Origin: Anaerococcus sp. Marseille-P3915
GTDB taxonomy: Bacteria > Bacillota > Clostridia > Tissierellales > Peptoniphilaceae
Assembly (NCBI RefSeq): GCF_900258475.1
Contig: NZ_LT984887.1
Coordinates: forward strand, 1,188,306 to 1,252,305
DNA length: 64,000 bases
Reading direction: 5' to 3'
A model generated the notes under the pieces. That model searched no databases. It was not told the origin of the DNA and saw nothing but the letters and a program-made list of their open reading frames with translations. Every line of letters begins with the position of its first letter. Position 1 is the first letter of the stretch. Of this stretch, positions 52,110 through 62,670 are shown one piece after another. A program made the position numbers and the translations under genes.

Positions 52110-53570
52110 TTACTTGTTTCTGATATTTTTATAGGTAAAAGGTGAAAATATTATTAGCATTGGATAAATCTCAAGCCTTCCAAATAGCATGGCAATGGTT
52201 AGGGTTATCTTTGATAAATCGCTCATTGCCGCAAAAGATGTGATTGGTCCAAAGTCCCTAAGACCTGGGCCTACGTTGTTAAAGGTTGTAGCTACCGCAG
52301 CAAAGGCTGCTTCAAAATCTTCTATTTCTATACTTATTATAAACATAAAAAGGACAAACAAAAGAATATAGATTACCAAATACTTATTTATAGATTCCTC
52401 TAGGTCCTCATCAATTTTCTTGCCATCCATCTTATTCACTATGACCCTCCTAGGGTTGATTACCTTTCTTACTTGGTTGATGGATGATTTTACAAGGATT
52501 ACAAGTCTTGATACCTTAAAGCCACCAGCAGTTGATCCTGCAGATGCTCCTATTAGCATTAATAAGACTATCAAGTTTCTTGAAAAAAATGGCCAGGACC
52601 CATAGTCTACCGACACATAACCTGTCGTTGTTATTATCGACGATACGGTAAAGATGGATTGGACGCCAGAATAAACTGGGTCACCGTAAAGGTCTTTTAT
52701 ATTTATAAATATAAGTCCTGTAGCCACTGCAATTATTCCCAAATACCAGTAGAGCTCTTCTGATTTGAAACTATCTCTTGCTGACCTTATCAAGGCGAAA
52801 TAATATAAGTTGAAATTCACCCCAAACAAAATCATAGCAATGGTTAGGACAATTTCTATATATCTTGAATCATAGTAGCCTATTGATAGGCCCTTATTGC
52901 CAAAGCCACCAGTTCCAGCAGCTCCCATGGCATAGATTAAAGAATCAAATAAATTCATACCACCAAAGAGCAAAAATATTACTGTCACACCTGTCATGGC
53001 CAAATAAATTATATAGAGGACCCTAGCTGTTTGGCTTAGCTTAGGTGTAATCTTACCAAAGGATGGTCCTGGCATCTCTTGCCTTAAAAGTGATGCTGAT
53101 TCTGTATTAGTCTTAGGTAAAATCGCAAGAGTAAAGACAAGTATTCCCATACCTCCAATAAGATGGGATAGGCTTCGCCAAAATATTATAGAATGGGGAA
53201 GTCTTTCTACATCTAGGGCTACGGATGCCCCGCAGGTTGTAAAACCACTTGCCATTTCAAAGATGGCATCTATTATTGAATGATAATTTGTAGGTGTGAG
53301 ATAAAGAGGAATTGATCCGATTACCGAAAATATTATCCAACAAAAGGCTGTTATAAACATGGCCTCTCTTGTATAGATATGGCCCTTATCATCTCCTAAT
53401 TTTACAAGGATAGATCCTGTTAGTAAGGAAAATATAATAGGTATTATGAAATTAAGTTTATCTCTTAGGCTCTCGTTGTAGATAAAGGCTACTAATAAGG
53501 GAACGGCCATCAAAAAGGCCAAGACCTGGAGGAGCCTGCCTAGAAGGTGGTTTATTATCTTAAGATTCAT
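52110..53570 (-). CDS. trkH: Trk-type potassium uptake protein TrkH
   Basis: 486 residues with the four-fold M1-P-M2 repeat of the TrkH/KtrB family. Pore loops: ASGFTTCGASV near 107-117, GAAGTGGFGNKG near 217, SSIITTTGYVSVDY near 312 and TFNNVGPGL near 440, each with a filter Gly. It imports K+ with TrkA bound on the cytoplasmic side. The start overlaps the trkA stop (ATGA). I see no terminator before the rplM promoter. Confidence 0.95.
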   Translation of the reverse strand: MNLKIINHLLGRLLQVLAFLMAVPLLVAFIYNESLRDKLNFIIPIIFSLLTGSILVKLGDDKGHIYTREAMFITAFCWIIFSVIGSIPLYLTPTNYHSIIDAIFEMASGFTTCGASVALDVERLPHSIIFWRSLSHLIGGMGILVFTLAILPKTNTESASLLRQEMPGPSFGKITPKLSQTARVLYIIYLAMTGVTVIFLLFGGMNLFDSLIYAMGAAGTGGFGNKGLSIGYYDSRYIEIVLTIAMILFGVNFNLYYFALIRSARDSFKSEELYWYLGIIAVATGLIFINIKDLYGDPVYSGVQSIFTVSSIITTTGYVSVDYGSWPFFSRNLIVLLMLIGASAGSTAGGFKVSRLVILVKSSINQVRKVINPRRVIVNKMDGKKIDEDLEESINKYLVIYILLFVLFMFIISIEIEDFEAAFAAVATTFNNVGPGLRDFGPITSFAAMSDLSKITLTIAMLFGRLEIYPMLIIFSPFTYKNIRNK

Positions 53571-54943
53571 TTCTCCTCCAATATATCATCTAAGACCTTG
53601 AAATCATGGCTGGTTGTTGCCACAAGGACTGAATCTCCCAGGCTTATCTTAGAAGAACCATTTGGTACTTCTATTTCCCCATCTCTTTCCCTATGCTCTA
53701 TAGCAAGAACTAGGCTGTCATCTCTGATTTTTAAATCCTTAAGACTTACATCAAGGATTTTGGAATGCTCAATAGCCTTAAATTCTATAACTTCAACTTT
53801 TTCATCTTCTAGCCTATAAAGAGAAGAAATAGATTGACCTCTGGCATTACCCTTACTTCTTACAAACCTATTTATAACATCACTTGCAGCCATCTTTGGA
53901 GCAAAGGTAGTGTCTATATCAAGGATTCCTGTCATCTTTAAAAGCTTGGTCCTATTGACCTTGGCAATTACCTTATCAAGACCATATCTTTGGGCTAAAA
54001 GTGAAATCAATATATTTTCCTCATCTATTCCAGTTAGGGCAATGAGGGCATCGTAGTCATTTATCCTTAGCTCTTCAAGAAGCTCTGGCGATGATCCGTC
54101 GGCATTTATTACTACAGCACCTGAATGCATCTGGCTAATCTCTTCAGCCTTTTTCCTATCAATTTCAACTACACTTACCTTAAAACCTCTTTGTAGCAAA
54201 AGGCCAACTAGATATTTTGAAACATTTCCAGCACCTATGACCATAACATTTTTTATATCGTAGGCTCCCTTTTGTTCGTGCCTATAAAAGCTATCTACCG
54301 CCTGCTTTTCGCCAATTACATAAATCTTGTCATTGGCCTTTAGAATGTCATCACCGTGAGGTATTCTTACATCCCCATCTGAATTTATTATTCCTATCAG
54401 GGTGTGGTAATTTTCCGAATAGGATATAAGGTCTGATATTTTTCTCCCATCAAGGTCTGAACCCTCATCTATAACTAGCTCCATCATTAAGGCCCTGTCT
54501 TTAAAGAAGCCTTCAACGTTTAGGGCGTGGGAATATTTAAGGGTTCTTTGTATATCCTTAGCTGCTATGTATTCAGGATTTATGATTGATTTGGCATCTG
54601 TCATCTGGGCAATCATCTTTTTATGCTTAACATATTGGGTTTCTCTTAGCCTTATTATTATGTTTTTGGCGCCAAGCTTTTTGGCAAGGGTTGAAGCAAT
54701 TAAGTTTACATCATCAGATAGGGTTATGGCTATAAAGAGGTCACAATCCTTAACGCCTGCCTCAATTAAGATATCAACATCCCTACCATCTCCTAAAAGA
54801 CCCATAACATCATTTGTTGCCAAAAGGTCATCCAGGACAGCCTTGTCATTATCTATTACTACTATATCATGGCCTTCGCTTGAAAGGTCACTGGTTACAA
54901 AAGAGCCGACTTTGCCGGCTCCTAATATTACAATCTTCATCAT
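53567..54943 (-). CDS. trkA: Trk potassium uptake regulator TrkA
   Basis: 458 residues in two tandem RCK_N/RCK_C units: the first NAD-binding loop GAGKVGSFVTSDL near residues 7-19 and the second GAGNVSKYLVG near 232-242, each followed by a TrkA_C domain. This double layout is typical of TrkA rather than single-domain KtrA. It gates TrkH in response to nucleotides. The second of two adjacent ATGs (54940) is better spaced from AAGGAG than the first. Overlaps trkH. Confidence 0.95.
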   Translation of the reverse strand: MMKIVILGAGKVGSFVTSDLSSEGHDIVVIDNDKAVLDDLLATNDVMGLLGDGRDVDILIEAGVKDCDLFIAITLSDDVNLIASTLAKKLGAKNIIIRLRETQYVKHKKMIAQMTDAKSIINPEYIAAKDIQRTLKYSHALNVEGFFKDRALMMELVIDEGSDLDGRKISDLISYSENYHTLIGIINSDGDVRIPHGDDILKANDKIYVIGEKQAVDSFYRHEQKGAYDIKNVMVIGAGNVSKYLVGLLLQRGFKVSVVEIDRKKAEEISQMHSGAVVINADGSSPELLEELRINDYDALIALTGIDEENILISLLAQRYGLDKVIAKVNRTKLLKMTGILDIDTTFAPKMAASDVINRFVRSKGNARGQSISSLYRLEDEKVEVIEFKAIEHSKILDVSLKDLKIRDDSLVLAIEHRERDGEIEVPNGSSKISLGDSVLVATTSHDFKVLDDILEEK

Positions 54944-55021
54944 TTCTCCTTAGAAATCGCAAAATAAATCAAATTCTTATCTTTTACTTATTATTTTAAC
55001 ATTTCTAATATATAAAATCTA

Positions 55022-56215
55022 TTATTTATTTAAATATTCATAGGCATATCTTGCTAAAAGCTCTGCCCCATATTTCATGGCCCTTTCATCCGGATTGAAA
55101 TCTTGGGCGTGGTTTTGTGGGTGGGTTTTTGAATTTTCTGGGTCCCTTCCCCCTATAAACATATAAGTTCCGTCAACTCCCGGCACATCCTTATAGCCTG
55201 ATAGGTAAAAACCAAAGTCTTCGCTACCTGATAATTTTAGGTCGGTTGAAACATTGTCTTCGCCAAAGATATCTTTTGCAATCTCTACAGAAAGGTCTGT
55301 GGATTTTTCTTCATTTATGACTGCTCCTGCTCCCATATTATAAGAAAATTCAGCACTTCCATCATAAAGCTCTGCTGATAGCCTTGCTGCCTTTTCTAAT
55401 TCTTTAACCATAAAATCTACTGCCTTATTAGAAAATGACCTAAAGGATCCCTCGACTCTTATGTCAGCAGGAACTGCATTTGCTGCAGATCCTCCTTCAA
55501 CTACTCCTAGGTTTAGGACAACTGGGTCAAAGACATTATCAATCTTTCTTGCAGAGATTCCATAGGCTGCGTTTATGAAATTTGCAAGCATCATCATGGC
55601 ATCATTGCCTTGGTGAGGGGTTGATGAATGGGCGGACTTGCCCTTAAATTCGACATTAAAGAAGGTGTTATTGGCCATGACTTCCCCATAGCCTGTTGCT
55701 GCCTTGCCCAAATCCCAGCCAGTGTGGATATGGATTGCAAAGGCAGAATCTACATCTTTTGTAAGGCCCTGGCTTACTACAGCCCTGCCGCCCTCTCCAG
55801 TTTCTTCGCCTGGTTGGAAAATTATCCTTACCCTGCCCTTTAGGTCATCTTTCACCTTAACTAGGGCTTTTAGAGCATTTAAAAGCATGGCTGCGTGGAT
55901 ATCGTGACCACAGGCATGGCTTACACCTGGGTTTTGACTCTTATATTCAAAGTCATTGGTTTCTGCAATAGGAAGAGCATCTATATCAGCCCTTAAAAGG
56001 ACAGTTTTACCAGTGCTTTCTGGATTTATCTCTACCATAAGTCCTGTAGGTTCGATTGCCACAGGGTCAAAACCAAGAGCCTCAAGTTCTTTTCTAATAA
56101 ACTTAGTTGTCTCTGTCTCCTTCATTGATAATTCAGGATGAGCGTGCATATATCTTCTATCTTCAATCATTTTTTCTTCATTAGTTAAGATTTCATCTCT
56201 AATTATATTTGTCAT
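55022..56215 (-). CDS. M20 family amidohydrolase
   Basis: 397 residues. The M20D pattern is visible: YMHAHPELSMKE near the N-terminus, SHACGHDIHAAMLL (metal-binding Cys/His) near 100, FQPGEETGEGG near 135, and SGSEDFGFYL near the C-terminus. A lid/dimerisation domain lies between about 180 and 290. Members remove acyl groups from N-acyl amino acids or hydrolyse hippurate and related amides; the substrate is unknown. It is about 80 bp upstream of trkA on the same strand. Confidence 0.92.
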   Translation of the reverse strand: MTNIIRDEILTNEEKMIEDRRYMHAHPELSMKETETTKFIRKELEALGFDPVAIEPTGLMVEINPESTGKTVLLRADIDALPIAETNDFEYKSQNPGVSHACGHDIHAAMLLNALKALVKVKDDLKGRVRIIFQPGEETGEGGRAVVSQGLTKDVDSAFAIHIHTGWDLGKAATGYGEVMANNTFFNVEFKGKSAHSSTPHQGNDAMMMLANFINAAYGISARKIDNVFDPVVLNLGVVEGGSAANAVPADIRVEGSFRSFSNKAVDFMVKELEKAARLSAELYDGSAEFSYNMGAGAVINEEKSTDLSVEIAKDIFGEDNVSTDLKLSGSEDFGFYLSGYKDVPGVDGTYMFIGGRDPENSKTHPQNHAQDFNPDERAMKYGAELLARYAYEYLNK

Positions 56216-56269
56216 TTCAAATCCTTTCTTATTTCTCTAACATTATACCCAAAAGCCACTTATAAATAG

Positions 56270-56292
56270 CAAAACTCCCGCAAAGGGAGTTT
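56270..56292 (-). terminator. terminator of potABCD
   Basis: AAACTCCC-TTTGC-GGGAGTTT on the minus strand followed by a short T-rich segment, directly after the potD stop codon. Confidence 0.7.
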
Positions 56293-57378
56293 CTAATCTG
56301 CTTGTGGAGCTATTTTTAAGTCTAAATATAGGTCATTATAAAGAATGGTCATCTCCTTGCCTAGATCCTTAAAGATTTCAAGCTTTTCTATGTCTTCATC
56401 GCTTGGATAGAGAGTTGTATTTGCCCTTAATTCAGAATCGAGTAAGTCTAAGGCTTTTTTATTTGGTGTAGCATAAGAAACATATTCAGCATTTCTTGCC
56501 GCAACATCCGGCCTTAAAAGATAGGAAATCAAGGCGTAGGCACCTTCAGTATTTTTGCTTGTCTTTGGTATAACAATAGTATCAAACCATATGTTAGAGC
56601 CTTCTTTTGGGATTATATAAGATAGGTTTGGGTTTGCCTCTTGGGCAATTTCAGCCTCTCCAGAGAAAGTAATGCCTATATCAGCCTCTTCTAGGGCCAA
56701 GTACATCCTTATCTCATCAGCAAGGATAGCCTTAACATTAGCCATAAAATCTACTAGTTCATTCTTGGTTTTTCTTAAGACTGTTTCATCAGTGGTATTG
56801 GCTGAAAGTCCATCTTTCCAAAGGCCAATTCCAAGAGTCTCCCTTGCTCCATCAAAGGATAGGATTTCTCCTTCAAACTTAGGGTCAAATAGCTTGGCCC
56901 AAGAGTCGACATCCTCTGCCTGGTATTTTTTATTATTATAAACTATACCAAAAGATCCCCAAAAATATGGTATAGAATACTCATTATTTGGGTCATAATC
57001 TAAGTTTAAAAATCTCTCATCTATATTATCAAGACCCTTAATTTTGCTATGATCAAGCTTTTTTAAAAGGCCCTTGGCCTTCATCATCTCCACAGTGTAT
57101 TCTGATGGAAAGGCCAGGTCGTAAGAAGTCTTGCCCTGTTCAATTTTCGCCATCATAGCCTCATTTGAGTCAAAAGTTTCATAGATTATGCGATAGCCTG
57201 TTTCTTCTTCAAAATCTCTTAGGACTTGTGGGTCTACATAACCACCCCAGTTGTAAAAATATATATTTTTAGAATCTGAACCGTGGCTATTGGCATTTAG
57301 CCTTTTTTGTCCGATAAATAAGGCCAGGCACATGGCAAGGACTGCCAATATCAATCTATATACCTTATTCATAAGCAC
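56293..57378 (-). CDS. potD: spermidine/putrescine-binding protein PotD
   Basis: 361 residues: an N-terminal hydrophobic segment (about 6-24) without a clear lipobox (Cys 17 is preceded by Met), then a two-lobe polyamine-binding domain with IYFYNWGGYVDPQVLRDFEEETG, PSEYTVEMMKAKGLL and the C-terminal LRPDVAARNAEYVSYATPNKKA. It probably stays membrane-anchored. Start is GTG at 57378 or ATG at 57372, both downstream of AAAGGCGGG. Last gene of potABCD. Confidence 0.93.
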   Translation of the reverse strand: MLMNKVYRLILAVLAMCLALFIGQKRLNANSHGSDSKNIYFYNWGGYVDPQVLRDFEEETGYRIIYETFDSNEAMMAKIEQGKTSYDLAFPSEYTVEMMKAKGLLKKLDHSKIKGLDNIDERFLNLDYDPNNEYSIPYFWGSFGIVYNNKKYQAEDVDSWAKLFDPKFEGEILSFDGARETLGIGLWKDGLSANTTDETVLRKTKNELVDFMANVKAILADEIRMYLALEEADIGITFSGEAEIAQEANPNLSYIIPKEGSNIWFDTIVIPKTSKNTEGAYALISYLLRPDVAARNAEYVSYATPNKKALDLLDSELRANTTLYPSDEDIEKLEIFKDLGKEMTILYNDLYLDLKIAPQAD

Positions 57379-58165
57379 CCGCCTTTCTTTCTCTACTTTG
57401 TATTACATAGTAGCCTATGACCATTAAAAGTGATATGACAAAGATAAGGGCTGATAGAGCATTAATCTCAAGCGAAATACCAGTCCTTACCCTAGAATAG
57501 ATCTCTACAGAAAGAGTCGTAAAGCCAGATCCAGTCACGAAAAATGTCACTGCAAAGTCATCCAGCGAATAGGTAAGGGCCATAAAAAACCCTGCAAATA
57601 CACCACTTGCTATATTTGGTAGAATTATCTTATTTAAGATAATCATATCATTTGCCCCCAAGTCTTCTGCAGCCCTCATCATGTCGGCATTTAGGTTATA
57701 TAGCCTTGGCAAAACCATAAGGACTACGATTGGTATAGAAAAGGCAATGTGGGATAGAAGCACCGAATAAAAACCCATAGGGATTTTTAAAAGAAAGCTA
57801 AATAGGATTAGGAAACTTGCCCCCATCATTACATCAGGAAAAACCATGAGTACTGAGTTAAGGCCCAAAACCCTCTGCTTAAGCTTCTTGCTTCTCATAT
57901 AATAAATAGAAATAGCTCCCAAGGTTCCAATCACAGTTGCAATAACAGATGATAGGAGGGCAAGGATTATGGTATTTAAGACAATATTTATAAGTCTCTT
58001 ATCCTCAAAAACCGCCAGGTAATGCTCTATTGTAAAACCCTCAAAGCTATTCATATTTCCCCCACTATTGAAGGAATAAAAAATTAAATAGGCTAGGGGC
58101 AGATACATTATTATGAAAATAAATATCAAATAAATATTTGCCAAAGAAAACTTCTTATTTTTCAT
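57365..58165 (-). CDS. potC: polyamine ABC transporter permease PotC
   Basis: 266 residues with six helices and the coupling loop DLGANDMIILNKIILP near 175. AFSIPIVVLMVLPRLYNL is typical of PotC. It overlaps both potB and potD. Forms the channel with PotB. Confidence 0.93.
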   Translation of the reverse strand: MKNKKFSLANIYLIFIFIIMYLPLAYLIFYSFNSGGNMNSFEGFTIEHYLAVFEDKRLINIVLNTIILALLSSVIATVIGTLGAISIYYMRSKKLKQRVLGLNSVLMVFPDVMMGASFLILFSFLLKIPMGFYSVLLSHIAFSIPIVVLMVLPRLYNLNADMMRAAEDLGANDMIILNKIILPNIASGVFAGFFMALTYSLDDFAVTFFVTGSGFTTLSVEIYSRVRTGISLEINALSALIFVISLLMVIGYYVIQSRERKAGAYE

Positions 58166-58952
58166 AATCTCCCCCCTTCTTATTTAGAAAGCTAATTACT
58201 AAAAACATCATAACAATCAAGACCAGGCCAATGGTAGAACCCATCCCCCAGTTTTGGGTAACTAGGTAGTGTTGTTCGACAGCCGTACCTAGGGTTATAA
58301 TCTTATTTCCTCCAATTATCCTTGTTATCAAAAATAGGGATAAAGATGGGATAAAAACTGCTTGGACACCTGATAAGACCCCATCCATTGATAGGGGTAA
58401 GATTATCCTCCTAAAGGTTTGAAACTTGCTGGCCCCCAAATCTTCGCTAGCAATGACATATTCTTTTGGAATAGAGTCAATTGACCTAAAGATAGGAAGA
58501 ATCATAAAAGGAAGCTCTACGTATGATGCAACCAAGATAAAGGCAGGATTTGTAAATAAAATACCCTCGCTTGCAAGCCCCAAAAATCCTGCTATAGCCC
58601 CATTTTTGTTAAAAAGACCTATAAAGGCATAGGCCTTTAGGACTAGGTTAATCCAGGTTGGTAGGATTACCAAAAGCAGAATTAAATCCTTATGCTTGGC
58701 CTTTGATAAAAAATATGAAAAAGGATAGGCCCACAAAAGTGTGAAGGCTGTTATCAAAAAGGCCGTCAAAAAGGAATTTAGGGTCATTATTATATAATTT
58801 TTGTTAGAAAAATAAGCTATATAGTTATCAAAGGTAAAATTGCCATATATATCAAAAAATGATTGGTAAAAAAGCAATAGGATTGGCGCAATGATAAAAA
58901 TCAAAATCCACAAATAGTAGATAAAGCTTAGCTTTTGGTATTTTTTAGCCAT
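58155..58952 (-). CDS. potB: polyamine ABC transporter permease PotB
   Basis: 265 residues, six helices, coupling loop [19 protein letters not shown] near 175-195. Family marks: [18 protein letters not shown] near 95-112 and the central helices with [17 protein letters not shown]. The start overlaps the potA stop by 8 bp. Confidence 0.93.
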   Translation of the reverse strand: MAKKYQKLSFIYYLWILIFIIAPILLLFYQSFFDIYGNFTFDNYIAYFSNKNYIIMTLNSFLTAFLITAFTLLWAYPFSYFLSKAKHKDLILLLVILPTWINLVLKAYAFIGLFNKNGAIAGFLGLASEGILFTNPAFILVASYVELPFMILPIFRSIDSIPKEYVIASEDLGASKFQTFRRIILPLSMDGVLSGVQAVFIPSLSLFLITRIIGGNKIITLGTAVEQHYLVTQNWGMGSTIGLVLIVMMFLVISFLNKKGGDYEK

Positions 58953-60060
58953 CTACATCTCCTATCGAAAATTCTTCCATCCTCTTATCAAAGTCATCCT
59001 CGCTCTCGTTATAACGCATAACATGGATATTTTCTGGATCAATCGCTATTCCGATATCATCGCCCTCTTCAAAGACCTTGGTTGAGTGGATTTTCCACCT
59101 AAACTCATCCTTATCAAAGCAGATAAGCTCGTTGAAAACACCCCTAAAGAGGATATTATCAATATTTACCCTTATATCAGCTTCATCGATATCAACCACC
59201 CTTATATCTTCAGGCCTAATAACTACTTCAACAGCCTCTCCTTTAGGGATTCCGGCATCAGAACAATCAAAAACCTTGCCAGCAAATTCCACCTTATAAT
59301 CATCGATCATCTTAGCTTTAAGGATATTTGATTCTCCGATAAATTGGGCTACATAGCGGTTGATTGGCTCATCATATATGTCTGTAGGAGGGCCTTGTTG
59401 GACAATTTTGCCCTTATCCATGACAAAAATCCAATCGCTCATAGCTAGGGCCTCTTCCTGGTCGTGGGTTACAAAAACAAAGGTAATACCCAGCTCCCAC
59501 TGGATATCACGAAGAAGGACCTGCATAGATTTTCTAAGCTTCATATCAAGGGCTGATAAGGGCTCATCTAACAAGAGCACATCAGGCTTATTGACAAGGG
59601 CACGAGCAATAGCCACCCTCTGCTTTTGACCACCAGACATCTGGCTTACCTCACGTTTTTCAAAACCAGCAAGCTCAACCATCTCGAGTGCCTTTTTTAC
59701 CTCTTCTTTGATTACATTCTTATCAGTCTTTTTAATCTCAAGGCCAAAGGCCACATTGTCAAAAACATTCATATGAGGAAAGAGAGAATAATTTTGAAAA
59801 ACTGTATTAACAGTCCTCTTGCTTGCAGGCACATCGCCCACATCCTGGCCATTGATATATACCTTGCCCGAATTAGGCTCAATAAATCCAGCTATCAAAT
59901 TTAAAATAGTAGTCTTGCCGCAACCAGATGGGCCAAGCAGGGTATAGAACTTGCCCTTTTTAAGCTCAAGGTCGACAGACTTTAAAATCTCTTCATCATT
60001 ATAAAACTTACTGACCCCATCCAAAACGACAGAGTACTTATCAAAATTATTTTCCATCAT
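58945..60060 (-). CDS. potA: polyamine ABC transporter ATPase PotA
   Basis: 371 residues: ATPase domain with Walker [22 protein letters not shown], signature MSGGQKQR, Walker [12 protein letters not shown] and VTHDQEEA; then a C-terminal TOBE-type regulatory domain with [14 protein letters not shown]. It powers spermidine/putrescine uptake. First gene of potABCD. GAGGTGA precedes a double ATG, of which the second (60057) is better spaced. Confidence 0.94.
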   Translation of the reverse strand: MMENNFDKYSVVLDGVSKFYNDEEILKSVDLELKKGKFYTLLGPSGCGKTTILNLIAGFIEPNSGKVYINGQDVGDVPASKRTVNTVFQNYSLFPHMNVFDNVAFGLEIKKTDKNVIKEEVKKALEMVELAGFEKREVSQMSGGQKQRVAIARALVNKPDVLLLDEPLSALDMKLRKSMQVLLRDIQWELGITFVFVTHDQEEALAMSDWIFVMDKGKIVQQGPPTDIYDEPINRYVAQFIGESNILKAKMIDDYKVEFAGKVFDCSDAGIPKGEAVEVVIRPEDIRVVDIDEADIRVNIDNILFRGVFNELICFDKDEFRWKIHSTKVFEEGDDIGIAIDPENIHVMRYNESEDDFDKRMEEFSIGDVDG

Positions 60061-60117
60061 TCACCTCACAATTTCCTTTATAAAAAGTATACCACAAATA
60101 GCCTTGAATTTGGAATA

Positions 60118-60147
60118 TAAAAAAAGCTGCTACAAAAGTAACAGCCA
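60118..60147 (-). terminator. terminator of the 251-residue membrane-protein gene
   Basis: GCTGTTAC-TTTT-GTAGCAGC with one G-U pair, followed by seven T residues on the minus strand. Confidence 0.9.
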
Positions 60148-60151
60148 AAAT

Positions 60152-60889
60152 TTAATTAATTTCATCTTTATAATCCAAATAAGCATCTGAAAATCTCACA
60201 TCGCATAAAATCATAGCTATTACCATCCAAATGATAAATATAACAAGACCGATGCCAAAAATTACGATTGAACCACTAAGACCCAGAGATGCAAAGGTAA
60301 ATGCTGTAAATAAAACAGAAGGACCTATTATAAAAATTGCATAAATTACTAGGGACCTAGCCATGAGTTTCTTGCCAATGACAAAAATATTTTTAATCGA
60401 TGTAAAGACTGACTCATCTAAATCATAATTATCAGCCAGATAAAGATTTGAATAGGCTGTCAAAAGTCCAAGAATTGCAATAATTACTATGACAACAAAG
60501 GGTAATAGGAAGGCCCCTATGGTAAATACAGCATTATTTGATGGATTCACCAAGGCTTGTCCTATAAGAGTTCCACCAGTGTATTGGATCAAAAAATTTA
60601 AAATACTACTTGCCAGCGCAATAATAAAGGCAACAGTTATCACCCTGAAATTTATGTAATTTATCTGATTTAGATAATCACCCACCTTGCCCATCCTATT
60701 TCTAAGAAGGCCACCTGCTATGGCAAAGCTAAAGGCAAAGCCAAAAATAGACATGATTATGTTCATTAATAAAGCTAAAACTGGTTTATCAGCAAGGATT
60801 GTGCCAAAAATAGCCGCAATTGGGCCCAAAGCTAGCACGGATATAAGTCTAACTAAAAATATAGACGAAAATTTATATTCTCTCTTCAT
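60152..60889 (-). CDS. polytopic membrane protein of unknown function
   Basis: About 245 residues with six hydrophobic helices and short loops. The pattern (conserved Gly in LLTAYSNLYLADNYD, ILCDVRFSDAYLDYKDE C-terminus) recalls uncharacterised multi-helix integral proteins of Firmicutes. I cannot name a function. Start at 60889 is preferred: GGAGAT stands six bases upstream. A longer frame (60907) is less likely. Monocistronic. Confidence 0.65.
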   Translation of the reverse strand: MKREYKFSSIFLVRLISVLALGPIAAIFGTILADKPVLALLMNIIMSIFGFAFSFAIAGGLLRNRMGKVGDYLNQINYINFRVITVAFIIALASSILNFLIQYTGGTLIGQALVNPSNNAVFTIGAFLLPFVVIVIIAILGLLTAYSNLYLADNYDLDESVFTSIKNIFVIGKKLMARSLVIYAIFIIGPSVLFTAFTFASLGLSGSIVIFGIGLVIFIIWMVIAMILCDVRFSDAYLDYKDEIN

Positions 60890-60997
60890 AAAATCTCCAA
60901 TCTGCAAAATAAATCTGCTTACTAATAATTTACCACTTTTAACAATAATTTACCATAATATAATGACAAATGGGTATAAGTAAAGCGAGGTGATGAT

Positions 60998-61282
60998 ATG
61001 GATAAAATAAAATACACATTAAACGAAAAAGAATCTAGGTCAGAAGTCTATGATGGAGATAAGCTAATTGGCAAATGCGATTACAAGATAGAAGCAAATA
61101 AGCTTGATATCTACCACACCGAAGTGGATGCAGCCTATGGCGGTCGTGGTCTTGCCGGCAAATTAGTCGACCTTGTAGTAGCTTATGCCAGAGATGAAAA
61201 TTTAAAAATAATTCCAACCTGTCCTTATGTGGCAAAGAAATTTGATAAAGACCAGTCATATAAGGATGTGGATGCTAGATAA
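60998..61282 (+). CDS. small GNAT-type acetyltransferase (YjdJ-like)
   Basis: 94 residues, a truncated-looking but complete small member of the GNAT superfamily. The acetyl-CoA loop is GGRGLAGKLVDLVVAYA, and the C-terminus has LKIIPTCPYVAKKFDKD. It likely acetylates a small amine. AGCGAGG upstream of the ATG. No neighbour points to a substrate. Confidence 0.85.
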   Translation: MDKIKYTLNEKESRSEVYDGDKLIGKCDYKIEANKLDIYHTEVDAAYGGRGLAGKLVDLVVAYARDENLKIIPTCPYVAKKFDKDQSYKDVDAR

Positions 61283-61382
61283 AAATTTGAGGGCCTTGCC
61301 CTCTTTTTTTAGCTAATGTATTAGCCTTTACCTTTTTTAAAATACTTGGTATGATTAAGATGATTTCTTATCTTTGAGGTGA

Positions 61383-62540
61383 ATGATGAATACAAATAGA
61401 AAAGATATTTTTAGGAAGACTGGGATTTTATCATTAGCCCTTTTTATATCTGTAAATAGCGTAATAAGCGGCTCGCTCATCAAATTATCTGATGATCTAG
61501 CCATCCCCCTTACATCTGCAGAGTTTCTAGTAACTCTAGCATCCTTTTCTACAATAATACTAATTTTATTAAATGAAAAAATAACAAGGAAAATCGGGAT
61601 GAAAAGAGCCGTCCAAGTCGGCCTTTTCTTTGTGAGTATATCTGGCCTAATTCCCCTATTTTTCAAATCCTATGCTGGAGTCTTTGCCTCAAGGCTAATC
61701 CTAGGAATGGGAGTGGGCTTTTATAATGGCCACTCACCCAACCTCATCAATGCCTTTTATGAAGGAGATGAAGCAGCTAGCCTTCACGGCATCAGAAACT
61801 CCTTTGAATACATAGGCCAGATGATCCTAGTCTTTATAGCGGGAATTTGGGGAGCTAAGTCTTGGACCTATGCCTTTTTAACCTACAGCTTGGCCTTTCT
61901 TATTCTAGGATTTTTCTCCCAAACAGTAGAAGAAGTGGACCTAGAAGAATCAGATGAAAAACTCCATATCAATGCCCAGATGATTTTTTATATAATCTTT
62001 GCAGGCATCATGATAATGAATACAACAGCAGTATCAATTAGATTTGCCAAGGTGGCAAGCCTAAGCCTAAGTCCTGATGCAAACCTAAATATGTATATGC
62101 TAATCTTACCCATAGCAGGCATGATCTCAGGCTTTCTCTTTGGCTATATAAATAGAAAACTCAGGTCCAAAACCCTGCTTCTAGGCCTAGTAATCTACAT
62201 CCTAACTAACATAAGCCTAGGCTCTTTTGGAGAAAATCTCCTAGTCTACCTAGCAGGCATGGCCCTCTTAGCCTTCTGCCAAAGCCTCTGCACCCCATAT
62301 ATCCTAGCAGAAGTATCAAGATTTGTAAGAGGCTCATCAGCAAGGCTTATAAATAATTTCATCTTTGTAGGAGTAAACCTAGGAGGATTTTTATCAAGTA
62401 TCTACCTAAACCTAATCACAAAGATATTTGGCTTAAAAAGCCCCACCAGCCCCTTCCTATCCTTCATAGGATTTTATATAATCTTATTTGCAATATTTTT
62501 CTATGAATACCTAAGTGTAAGGTCTTTTAGGAGAGTATAA
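61383..62540 (+). CDS. MFS transporter
   Basis: 385 residues with twelve hydrophobic segments and a central loop at about 180-200. The major facilitator shape is clear; the loop 2-3 motif appears as NEKITRKIGMKRAVQVG. The exported or imported compound cannot be inferred. Start supported by GAGGTGA. A strong terminator follows. Codon use is like the neighbours. Confidence 0.88.
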   Translation: MMNTNRKDIFRKTGILSLALFISVNSVISGSLIKLSDDLAIPLTSAEFLVTLASFSTIILILLNEKITRKIGMKRAVQVGLFFVSISGLIPLFFKSYAGVFASRLILGMGVGFYNGHSPNLINAFYEGDEAASLHGIRNSFEYIGQMILVFIAGIWGAKSWTYAFLTYSLAFLILGFFSQTVEEVDLEESDEKLHINAQMIFYIIFAGIMIMNTTAVSIRFAKVASLSLSPDANLNMYMLILPIAGMISGFLFGYINRKLRSKTLLLGLVIYILTNISLGSFGENLLVYLAGMALLAFCQSLCTPYILAEVSRFVRGSSARLINNFIFVGVNLGGFLSSIYLNLITKIFGLKSPTSPFLSFIGFYIILFAIFFYEYLSVRSFRRV

Positions 62541-62544
62541 ATAA

Positions 62545-62580
62545 AAATCTCGGAATTTAAATTTTCCGAGATTTTTTTAT
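62545..62580 (+). terminator. terminator of the MFS gene
   Basis: AATCTCGGAA paired with TTCCGAGATT around a short AT loop, followed by a T-run on the plus strand. Confidence 0.9.
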
Positions 62581-62670
62581 CTATGCTCTTTTTCGAATTT
62601 TTAAGATATTCTTTGTATAATTTTTTATAAACTTCTGAATCTTTTAAAAGTATAGATTGGTTTTGTAATA